A stretch of DNA of 64,000 nt from Chryseobacterium antibioticum (lineage in GTDB: Bacteria; Bacteroidota; Bacteroidia; Flavobacteriales; Weeksellaceae), in contig NZ_JABBGI010000006.1 in assembly GCF_012927325.1 (NCBI RefSeq), positions 124,001 to 188,000 on the forward strand. Direction: 5' to 3'. Position numbers and translations under genes: made by a program. The notes under the pieces are model-generated. The model saw nothing but the letters and a program-made list of their open reading frames with translations, had not been told where the DNA came from and did not search any database. Positions 11,001-17,400 of the stretch are shown in pieces. Positions within the stretch are counted from its first letter, which is position 1; each line of letters starts with the position of its first letter.

Positions 11001-11638
11001 TGTCCGGTTATTGTTCCAATAGATTTAATTTTGATATTTGAATACTTTTCGGTCACATACTCTGCTCCGTCCTTTCCGTATTCTCCTGATTTTAAAATTA
11101 ATCTCTGACCATTAAAACTATAATAGTCTGAATAATCTAATTTTACACTGGTTAACTCTCCATCTTTTTCAATATTTTTACCACTTCTTGAGATAGTAGT
11201 AACGCCTGATAAAGCCCATCCAAAACCAGCAATTCCATTTCCGGAATTACTCAGATAGATTAAGCTCATATTTGGAGAAACATTTTTCACGCCCTGAGGC
11301 AGATCAATCGGTAACGTAAATTGTAATTGTCCTGCCCCATTCACGTCAATATTTCCTTTAGTGTCATGGAATTTATTATCTGTTGTTTCTGTAGTTCCGG
11401 TTGGATTACCCGCACCAGCTCCTGAATCAATTGGCCCTCCTCCCGGATTTTCCGTACCAGGTCCAATTTTAGCAACAAAAGGATTGGATATATTTGATGT
11501 TGCATGAAATCCCTGTGCAAGCACTACGGTCTGTGGATCCTGAACGGTTCTTGATGTGCTTTCAGATTGGTATAATATAGTTTGTGAATATCCTAATATT
11601 GAGAGACAGGATATTATGAATGAATAGAAAATTTTCAT
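5018..11638 (-). CDS. SpvB/TcdB/Rhs YD-repeat secreted protein with HExxH metallopeptidase tip (polymorphic toxin)
   Basis: 2206 residues. Order of parts: signal peptide (1-19, ...GYSQ); a 3-coathanger-stack-like segment (VVLAQGFHA, ~39-46); SpvB-type domain (~100-380, LPIDLPQGVKNVSPNMSL, GIAGFGWALSG); FG-GAP/VCBS Ca-binding repeats of DxNxDGxxD type near residues 396, 511, 594, 650 and 720; TcdB middle region (~815-990); many YD repeats (~1080-1830); and a conserved Rhs core end (GRLYDPLLRRFLNADE...NNPLLYNDPNGE, ending at 1886). A Gly/Ala-rich linker (1887-2005) and a variable tip with H2113-E-T-G-H2117 follow. SpvB plus YD shells in Tc toxins and Rhs proteins enclose a C-terminal toxin. The tip is probably a zinc peptidase. 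No T9SS tail is seen on this protein. It heads a leftward run with small putative immunity genes. Confidence 0.9.
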   Translation of the reverse strand: MKIFYSFIISCLSILGYSQTILYQSESTSRTVQDPQTVVLAQGFHATSNISNPFVAKIGPGTENPGGGPIDSGAGAGNPTGTTETTDNKFHDTKGNIDVNGAGQLQFTLPIDLPQGVKNVSPNMSLIYLSNSGNGIAGFGWALSGVTTISRSGKNIEKDGELTSVKLDYSDYYSFNGQRLILKSGEYGKDGAEYVTEKYSNIKIKSIGTITGQAWQGPEYWEVTFEDGSQAWYGGTTSGASLARTPIEYNIAKWRDAQGNYIVYNYVQTASKNVASVSSIKWGGNEVLNTPVINEITFNYMPRTLSEQYYIGGVSLIQDRILDNVVVKTNNNSYKKYTIEYGNNGTSYQFVNKITEYNAEGAAANPIAFEYPQPVPSSVDLDYLPNSDPFSGVKLTGDLNGDSYIDFVMSNGTVKLGAFNNDTFTTITTNKYFETNAKVVSTLLDEEGQIYNGNGIVQYEEGKIVGYIFRNNIFVKVFEKLVYDESDCVTGNEPPPAGCRIEVPSLNEGDINGDGISDIFLTLKKRVCEWVPDPACNNITPNETTNRPAPCTVLRCATYDVGNFIVDLKNQNNPVAIYTIDAGINENILYNQQYMDIDGDGKVEIINVSNNDYKVFEFVKTAPNQYLKKIRFTSGLIETKDPEFPVLFGDFNGDGKLDFTIPVTDNAVGKPDNWRFYIGTGTGFNNFLKTEFFSYRKRQTQVNNSYTQFARQYFFAVADMNKDGKSDVIQVFSYNQINNSSAQGYRDFGYVISTKLANGAASDGTLNFQPIPSFVSPTYGVQDIQDLTLFTPLTNPIKANNNYYNVFLYWKEHLHRIKAPTPLSELARIKSINQGNGSIITGISYAEAVSNGTNIYKKVKKELYPYFSLERVDQTFVVSQLQQVGRKQDFRYRGMTGHLQGRGSIGYHQMARSSWYADGFENTKIWSGVEIDAQKFGQPVKEWSIRTNDENLIFPTDISVNNTQLLSFKQSNYSIQQLPNKVDVILPETIIEKDFLKNITLTKSVTYDNYYLPASTLINVNNNFSTINTTFEYIHNPSGVGSDYYIGRPKSKTTVNQAYGDTKSAKEEYVYESNLLKTLKTWNRDNTEYLQETYTYDGYGNITQKVISNSVDSQTQTSISKYESTGRFVEKNTDNLGLATSYTYNDKGQILTQTDPLDNKLTNTYDAWGKLMKSKTNLEGTTTYQYEKDSQSNITITQYDPDGDVSKKYTNKLGQNYKTSTKAFGQGQFVAQETQYDVLGRKTKESELYFEGGNISLWNVIAYNDTFYPAKITATALATLNNAGEISSFLGKQIETIISGNTISVTEVNGYARTNSKTTDALNNVISSTDKGGTINFSYNAAGEQIKAQYAENIVTTKYDSWGRKSEFNDPSNGLYKYEYDPFGQSKKIISPKGTKQYTYNNLGQLISHTEISTTDGGQATNKIISYSYDNKGRVVSKAGTSKGKSYSSNVAYDPQGRLLSSSESSNGKYFIRKGITYDDKGRVLSYEKQLYSSGILTKVQVENLYSAWNGELYQVKDKNSGKVLWELKETNVKGQVVRAKLGASDINNTYNDATGFLAEIKHISPVQSILNIQYTFNVIKNELKLRKTLGDFNIIESFDYDDNNRLISWTNPRTGQNSQNSYDTKGRIIENDQVGTIKYENSTKIYQPTGMTLNAAGTQNYNNDLIQSIAYNENNDPVFIDGEKGDAAFQYGLTSMRQRVTYGGNFDPDQEGKFTKFYSEDGSFEIVKDNTTGKEKHVLYISGSPYESSIIYLKNYDETNGSYKFLHKDYIGSILAISDEAGNKLEQRHFDAWGNFTHLQIGNGAIITDKNIINNTSLLVERGYTSHEHFAEVGIIHMNGRLYDPLLRRFLNADENIQDPTNTQNYNKYGYVMNNPLLYNDPNGECLVPLFGVLVASWVAGAVVGTMVAAGMFILKSLVNGTWSWGGFAKSLLLGAITGAATGGLTGGMSASGFNGAVIVGSMNGAITGGIDAVFNKQNFFTGLYKGAVMGAAMGAINYTINYFVNGNYKRKYLYKKTTEHYTYDPNVDEKVMLENINDMRAARESVSAGEKKVTNVGKDILGKGNSRGYIDPGNGDAYAYTTTNFITGLEDITYSPLAAQHKDLLGVTMVHETGHAYLTKLGIKETKIDITLESGADTIGHFAIGKLEHVYADANKIPFSQRFGYMYKDQLTVDYFLLNKALQKGIDNIYNTLHSIFNKQIIIK
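5650..5989 (-). repeat. Rhs linker repeat, copy 1 (inside the large Rhs gene)
   Basis: DNA encoding the junction between the Rhs core (DPNGE, residues 1882-1886) and the variable tip. It is repeated at 4203-4547 and, in decayed form, at 2564-2909. The homology stops where the tips diverge, just after the GLYKGAV / GLYRGAL segment. Confidence 0.8.
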
Positions 11639-11690
11639 ATTCTTTTTCTTTGTGTTAATAAATTGATAGATGACGAATCAGATAAATAGC

Positions 11691-12167
11691 TTATCGTTTG
11701 GTAACATTTCGGCTAAACACTCTACCATCTTTTAAAGTAAAGCGCAGAATATAAACACCCCAGTCATAACCTGTCATATTGATCTTCAGCTGACGGTTCA
11801 ATGCAGGAATATTCTGCTGTTGGAATTTCCAGTGTACCGTACTGTGCTGATACAGCGAAACGGATTCTATAAGATCGTCTGCTTCTTCAGTCCAGTCTAT
11901 GGTAAGAACATCATTAACGGGTACAGGGTAGAGTCTGATCTGTTTCAGGAAAGTTTTTTCATCCATGGCGGGAGCTTCTTGCTGTTGCGGAGCAGCTACT
12001 GTTTTTGTATCCTGTTTTGCTGTTTCAGCGGGAGCTGTTTTTCCTGCAACATTAGGGCCTCTGTATCTTTGGTTTCCTGCTTCGTCATATTTGAAATAGA
12101 CCTCAGTTTGGGAAAATCCTAAAAATCCTATCATCAGGGAGAATATCGAAAGTAATTTTATTTTCAT
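11691..12167 (-). CDS. Small exported protein with T9SS type A-like C-terminal tail
   Basis: 158 residues when started at the ATG at 12165-12167; the longer frame to 12215 would overlap the upstream gene and lacks a signal at its start. It opens with a signal peptide (KIKLLSIFSLMIGFLGFSQ), then one YD-like motif (YFKYDEAGNQRYRGP), a Pro/Ala/Thr/Gln-rich spacer, and from ~residue 85 a sorting-domain-like beta region (IRLYPVPVNDVLTIDW ... GVYILRF ... FSRNVTKR). It sits 52 bp before the Rhs gene and 7 bp after the tail-fibre-like gene, in the same direction. Its YD motif and location suggest it helps display or secrete the Rhs protein, but this is inference. Confidence 0.8.
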   Translation of the reverse strand: MKIKLLSIFSLMIGFLGFSQTEVYFKYDEAGNQRYRGPNVAGKTAPAETAKQDTKTVAAPQQQEAPAMDEKTFLKQIRLYPVPVNDVLTIDWTEEADDLIESVSLYQHSTVHWKFQQQNIPALNRQLKINMTGYDWGVYILRFTLKDGRVFSRNVTKR

Positions 12168-12174
12168 ATGTATT

Positions 12175-13245
12175 TTATTTTTTTTCAGAAAGAAGTTTTT
12201 CCAGCTGCTTTTCAAATTTTTCCAGCTTTTCAGCTTGTATGTTTAAGGCTTTGTTTTCTTCCTTAAGCAATCTAATTTGTTCTGATTGAGATTTTAAGTG
12301 CTTGTTTTGCTCTATTGAATAAAGGGTAAGTTCTTCTATCTTCTGTAACAGTTTAATTTGAAACTCTCCAACATTTACCCCTTCTTTTTCCATCTGTGCT
12401 GCTGATGCAATTTCAGGAAGGTGCTTTTTCTCTTTTATGTGCTTTTCAATATCTTCTAGTTTTGGAAGATTATAATTCTCATCAAAAACAAAATCAGCTG
12501 TTGGTGTAAGAGTTACTTTTATTTCTTTGGCTTCAAATTTACCTTGTAGTGATGCATTGCCGTTGGAATGTAAAGTCAGAGTCTGTTGTTTAAGTCCTGA
12601 ACCGGATACTAGATTAAAATTAATTTCATTATCTAGCAATCGAATATATGATCCTCCTTTTGAGGTATTGACTCTTTCCATACTTACTCCATTCACATTA
12701 TTTTTTATATTATTTCCAATACCTACCCCGGAATAGGTTAATCCTGGTTCAGAAGCCCAAATCATTAAATCAGCAGGAGCATTACCATCATTGTCTGCAT
12801 GCAATAGGATTGTAGAAGTGAAGTGTTTCCCATAAATAGTAAATTTTTCTTGAGGTGAATCTGTATTTATACCTATATTACCATTATCTGCTAAGAATAA
12901 AGGAGCATCACAAATCCCTCCTGCACACCGATTGACTGCGTCATATCTCATAAATGCCAATCCTTTATTAAAAGTATTTCCTTTCCATATACTCCATTCC
13001 TTTACCTGGCCGGACTGTGTATATGAATCATCAATAAATCTCAGTCCAGTTGGAATATAACCTCCATTACCTCTGATGATAGGAATGCTGCTATTTGCAT
13101 TAATATCAAGACTCCCTTCTGGAGCATTGGTTCCAATACCAATATAATTATTTGAAGAGGCTTGTATTGCACCAGCTGGAGTGTATAACTGTGCAAATGT
13201 GAAAGATGATGCCAATATGGCTAATGATAATAATTTAATTTTCAT
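12175..13245 (-). CDS. Exported tail-fibre-like protein with C-terminal coiled coil
   Basis: 356 residues. Signal peptide to about residue 18 (SSFTFAQ). The next region has beta-solenoid/tail-fibre style text (NNYIGIGTNAPEGSLDINA, NIGINTDSPQEKFTIYG, GNASLQGKFEAKEI). The end resembles the module common in Bacteroidota surface proteins (ADFVFDENYNLPKLEDIEKHIKEKKHLPEI ... VNVGEFQIKLLQKIEELTLY), comparable to the S74 endosialidase-chaperone-like tail, and finishes in a Leu/Glu/Lys heptad coiled coil (~295-356). It is the first intact gene of the leftward Rhs run. A role in surface adhesion or trimer assembly is likely; linkage to the toxin is inferred from order. Confidence 0.8.
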   Translation of the reverse strand: MKIKLLSLAILASSFTFAQLYTPAGAIQASSNNYIGIGTNAPEGSLDINANSSIPIIRGNGGYIPTGLRFIDDSYTQSGQVKEWSIWKGNTFNKGLAFMRYDAVNRCAGGICDAPLFLADNGNIGINTDSPQEKFTIYGKHFTSTILLHADNDGNAPADLMIWASEPGLTYSGVGIGNNIKNNVNGVSMERVNTSKGGSYIRLLDNEINFNLVSGSGLKQQTLTLHSNGNASLQGKFEAKEIKVTLTPTADFVFDENYNLPKLEDIEKHIKEKKHLPEIASAAQMEKEGVNVGEFQIKLLQKIEELTLYSIEQNKHLKSQSEQIRLLKEENKALNIQAEKLEKFEKQLEKLLSEKK

Positions 13246-13270
13246 CTGTTTATAGTTGTTTGTTTTTTGT

Positions 13271-13559
13271 TCAATTAAATAGATTAGGTAAGTTTCTCTG
13301 CGTTACTAAATGTCCTTCATCAATATTTTCCAACGTATTTTGCAGTGGAATTACTAAAGGATTGTGGTTACGCATTGTGGATTCAGTAGTCCATCCTTCT
13401 GTGAAGGATCGTGTAACTTCTGTATTGTTGGCCTTAGAAATGAACAATTGTCTCTGTAAATTTGTTCGAAGGAGTAGCACTTGAGCTATCTGTATTCCGG
13501 TTCTGTGCAAATTGTAATGAAGCCGAAAAGCTCAGAATAAATAATAAAGATTGTTTCAT
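13271..13559 (-). pseudogene. Frameshifted small exported protein
   Basis: The ATG at 13557-13559 opens a clear signal peptide (MKQSLLFILSFSASLQFAQ) followed by NRNTDSSSATPSNK and a stop soon after IVHF. A second frame overlaps it and continues with FISKANNTEVTRSFTEGW...NLPNLFN to the TGA at 13271. Together they look like one ~95-residue exported protein split by a frameshift near 13430-13440. It precedes the tail-fibre-like gene in the Rhs run. No family is recognised. A sequencing error would restore a complete gene. Confidence 0.5.
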
Positions 13560-13963
13560 AATTTTCTTTCAGTATAAATGTTTTTCAAAAATGGTTAATG
13601 TAAAATGTCAGTAGGTGAGTGACTGAAGGCTGTGTTTTTTAGTAATGAGGTTATGTTTTTTTAGCAAAAATAAAGAATATTTAAATCAAAAACTGACAAT
13701 AATGATACAAATCATTAAAATGGGAATTACATTATGATGAATTGAAAAAAAGCATAATAATTTTAGTTAAAACTCTTTTAAATCAAAAAATATTAAGCGT
13801 TGAAAATAAAAAAAACACCGATTTTGAACTCGTAAATAGTTGTTTATCAGTGTTAATTTATTTTTGAAAATTTAATGCTCTTTAAAAAGTAATTAGATGA
13901 TAAAAATATAATAAATCACTCTACAGTCTTCCCGTTTTAGAAAAAAACTTTACCTTTGCCCAT
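13560..13963. other. AT-rich divergent intergenic region
   Basis: About 400 bp between the leftward Rhs run and the rightward metal-efflux cluster. It is very AT-rich with several A- and T-tracts. It must hold both divergent promoters, but I see no clear operator or hairpin. A TACCTTTG -7-like box at 13951-13958 is so close to the ATG at 13964 that it would give a nearly leaderless mRNA. Confidence 0.6.
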
Positions 13964-14287
13964 ATGAACCTGTTAAGATGGATACTAGCATTCTATTTCA
14001 TGGCATTATCACTGATGCCTTGCGAAGATGTGCACCGTCCTGCAGGACCTACAGAGATTAAACTGTCATTCAATATCCAGGAAACCCATTCAAAGGATAA
14101 AGGAGATGTCTGCTCACCGCTGTGTACATGCAGTTGCTGTCAGATGACGGTATCTTCTTTCAAAATGGATCCTTTATTAGAAATTCCGAGCCAGGTTCAG
14201 GCTTACTTTTCAAAGAAAATTCTTTTTCAGAAAAACAATTTCGCATACCAGATGTACGATCATATCTGGCAACCTCCTAAAATTTAA
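13964..14287 (+). CDS. Small Cys-rich exported protein preceding metal-efflux genes (DUF6660-like)
   Basis: 107 residues. N-terminal hydrophobic segment (LLRWILAFYFMALSLMPC) followed by EDVHRPAG, then a Cys cluster C-x3-C-x-C-x-C-C (VCSPLCTCSCCQM) that could bind a thiophilic metal. Small proteins of this form commonly sit directly before CzcA/CusA-type pumps in Flavobacteriia; I believe the family is DUF6660, from memory. It lies 134 bp upstream of the RND pump, and the gap carries a Fur-type palindrome at 14333. It probably acts in periplasmic metal sensing or binding; its function is not established. Confidence 0.75.
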   Translation: MNLLRWILAFYFMALSLMPCEDVHRPAGPTEIKLSFNIQETHSKDKGDVCSPLCTCSCCQMTVSSFKMDPLLEIPSQVQAYFSKKILFQKNNFAYQMYDHIWQPPKI

Positions 14288-14332
14288 TTTTTATTGATTA
14301 TTAGAAAGTTAGGCTTTCTATCTATTAAACTT

Positions 14333-14347
14333 TGCAATACCATTGCA
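14333..14347. promoter_or_regulatory. Candidate Fur-family (7-1-7) operator before the RND pump
   Basis: TGCAATA-C-CATTGCA: a 7-1-7 inverted repeat with one mismatch, the geometry of Fur/Zur/PerR boxes. It is almost identical to the perfect palindrome at 22406-22420 beside the Fur-family gene. It lies just upstream of a TATTTTTG -7 box. Confidence 0.6.
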
Positions 14348-14360
14348 GAGGTCTTCGTGA

Positions 14361-14368
14361 TATTTTTG
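14361..14368 (+). promoter_or_regulatory. Candidate -7 promoter box (TAnnTTTG) for the RND pump
   Basis: TATTTTTG matches the Bacteroidota -7 consensus, 53 bp upstream of the GTG start at 14422. No ideally spaced -33 box is seen (nearest TTG at 14343-14345, within the palindrome). Confidence 0.4.
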
Positions 14369-14421
14369 CAGCGGCATTATTGCCGTATGCAGTATTTCCA
14401 ATAAAAAATTAAATACAGATC

Positions 14422-17400
14422 GTGTTAGATAAAATCATAAAATTCAGTATCAAAAACAAGGTGGTTGTGGGTATCATGACCTTACTTCTCATTATCTGGG
14501 GAGTATGGAGTGCTACGAAACTCCCCATAGATGCTGTCCCTGATATTACCAACAATCAGGTGCAGATCATTACCGCATGTCCCACACTCGCAGGACAGGA
14601 AGTAGAGCAGCTTGTTACCTTTCCTATAGAGCAGAGTATTGCCAATGTCCCGGATATTCAGGAAACCAGAAGTATTTCAAGATTCGGGCTTTCCGTGATC
14701 ACGGTAGTTTTCAAAGAAAATGTAGATGTTTATTTTGCCAGGCAGCTGATCAATGAACAGCTGAAACTGGCAGTAGAAGAAATCCCCAAAGGAGTGGGAA
14801 CACCGGAACTGGCACCTGTAAGTACGGGCCTCGGAGAAGTCTATCAGTATATTCTCCACCCGAAAAAAGGCAGCGAAAAGAAATATTCCGCTAAAGAACT
14901 CCGTACCATGCAGGATTGGATCGTACGCAGACAGCTGAACGGAACTCCCGGTGTTGCAGAAATCAACAGCTTCGGAGGAGAATTGAAACAGTATGAAGTA
15001 GGGGTAAATCCTGACCGCCTTAAAGCAATGGGCGTAAGCATCTCTGACATCTTTACAGCCTTGGAAAAAAACAACCAGAATACCGGTGGGGCTTATATAG
15101 ACAAAAAACCGAATGCCTATTTTATCCGGGGAATCGGATTTGTAACTTCATTGGAGGACATTAAAAATATTTCGGTTAAAAATGAAACCGGAAGCGTTCC
15201 CATTTTTATAAAAGATGTGGCAGAGGTACGTCTCGGAAGTGCTGTACGCTACGGAGCATTGACCTATAATGGAAAAGTAGATGCAGTAGGTGGTGTAGTG
15301 ATGATGTTAAAAGGTGCCAATAGTAACGATGTAGTAAGTCTTATTAAAGCTAAAATCCCAACCATTCAGAAATCGCTTCCCAATGATGTGGTGATAGAGC
15401 CCTTCTTAGACAGAACAGATCTTGTCGGAAGAGCAATCAATACCGTAGAGAAAAACCTCATAGAAGGTGCCCTGATTGTTATTTTCGTATTGGTGGTTTT
15501 CCTTGGCAATCTTAGAGCAGGACTTATTGTAGCTTCAGCCATTCCGCTATCATTGTTGTTTGCTTTGGGAATGATGAATGTTTTTGGTGTCAGTGCCAAT
15601 TTAATGAGCCTTGGAGCGATAGATTTTGGATTAATTGTAGACGGTGCCGTGATCATTGTTGAAGCCACTTTGCATCATTTAGGCCTAAGGAAATCCGTAC
15701 GGAACCTTACCCAAAATGAAATGGACGAAGAAGTTTTCCTTTCTGCATCCAAGATCAGAAGCAGTGCGGCTTTTGGTGAAATTATTATCCTTATTGTTTA
15801 TATTCCGATTCTTACCCTTGCCGGAGTAGAAGGGAAAATGTTTACGCCAATGGCTAAAACAGTAGGATTTGCCATCCTGGGAGCTTTGATTCTTTCCCTG
15901 ACTTACATCCCGATGATGAGTGCTTTGTTTTTGTCTAAAAAGATGTCACATAAAGAAACCTTTTCAGATAAGATGATGAACTTCCTGCAGAAGATCTATC
16001 AGCCGATGCTGCATAAAGCTGTTAAAGTAAAATACATCATTGTTTCGGCCACTATTTTCATATTTGTCATTAGTGCCTTTATTTTCAAAAATATGGGTGG
16101 CGAATTTATTCCACAGCTGCAGGAAGGGGATTATGCATTCCACTGTATTCTGCCGCAGGGAAGTTCACTCAGCCAGAGTATTGAAACCTCTATGCAGGCT
16201 TCAAGAATTATCAAACAGTTTGATGAGGTGAAAATGGTCGTAGGAAAAACCGGTTCTGCTGAGGTTCCTACCGATCCGATGCCTCCGGAAGCCACGGATC
16301 TGATTGTCGTTTTAAAACCACAAAGCGAATGGAAATCAAAAAAATCATATACAGAACTCGCCGATGAGATCAGTGAAAAATTAGAAACCATTCCCGGGGT
16401 GTTCTTTGAAAAGAACCAGCCGATCCAGATGCGTTTCAATGAGTTGATGACGGGGATCAGACAGGATGTTGCCGTTAAAATTTTTGGTGAGAATCTGGAT
16501 TCACTATCTATTTATGCCGATAAAGTAGGAAAGATCATCCAGACCGTTGACGGTGCGACGCCTCCGCAGATTGAAAGAATAAGTGGACTTCCCCAGATCA
16601 ACGTAGAATATGACAGAACGAGAATGGCCAATTATGGTTTAAATATAGAAGACGTAAACAATGCCGTAAGTACAGCCTTCGCTGGAAAAGCAGCCGGACA
16701 GGTGTTTGAAAACGAAAGACGTTTCGATCTTGTGGTCCGTCTCGACAGTCTTCACAGAACGAATATCGATGATGTGAATAATTTAATGATCGCGACCGGA
16801 ACAGGAGCGCAGATTCCGCTTTCCCAGGTCGCCAATATCAGCTATAAACTGGGACCGGCACAGATCAGTCGTGAAGAAGGAAAAAGAAGGATTGTGATCG
16901 GTTTTAATGTAAAAGGCCGTGATGTACAAAGCGTGGTGAAAGATATTCAGGTCAAACTGGATCAACAGGTCAAACTACCTTCCGGATATTATTTTACTTA
17001 TGGCGGACAGTTTGAAAATTTACAGGAAGCCAGCAAACGTCTGATGATCGCAGTTCCGGTTTCCTTGTTTTTGATTTTCATGCTGCTCTATTTCACCTTC
17101 CACTCATTTAAGCAGGCCGCATTGATCTTTACCGCTATCCCGATGAGTGCCATCGGAGGCGTATTTGCGCTTCTTTTGAGAGATATGCCATTCAGTATCA
17201 GTGCCGGAATTGGATTTATAGCCCTTTTCGGAGTAGCGGTTCTTAACGGAATTGTTTTGATCGGAACCTTTAACCAACTTGAAAAAGATGGCGAGACGGA
17301 CGTATTGAAAAGAGTATACGAAGGAACAAAAACCAGATTAAGACCTGTTCTGATGACCGCAACAGTGGCATCATTAGGCTTTCTGCCCATGGCAATTTCT

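Noticed and set aside
12168..12215. N-terminal extension of the T9SS-tailed protein
   Set aside because: It overlaps the end of the upstream gene and hides the signal peptide; the start at 12167 gives a proper signal sequence.
13951..13958. Promoter TACCTTTG for the gene at 13964
   Set aside because: It would place the transcript start at the ATG itself and has no -33 partner, so it is not listed as a promoter; a leaderless mRNA cannot be excluded.
2342..14000. Transposon or prophage carrying the Rhs locus
   Set aside because: No transposase, integrase, terminal repeats, tRNA junction or phage structural genes were seen; the locus looks like a resident polymorphic-toxin island.
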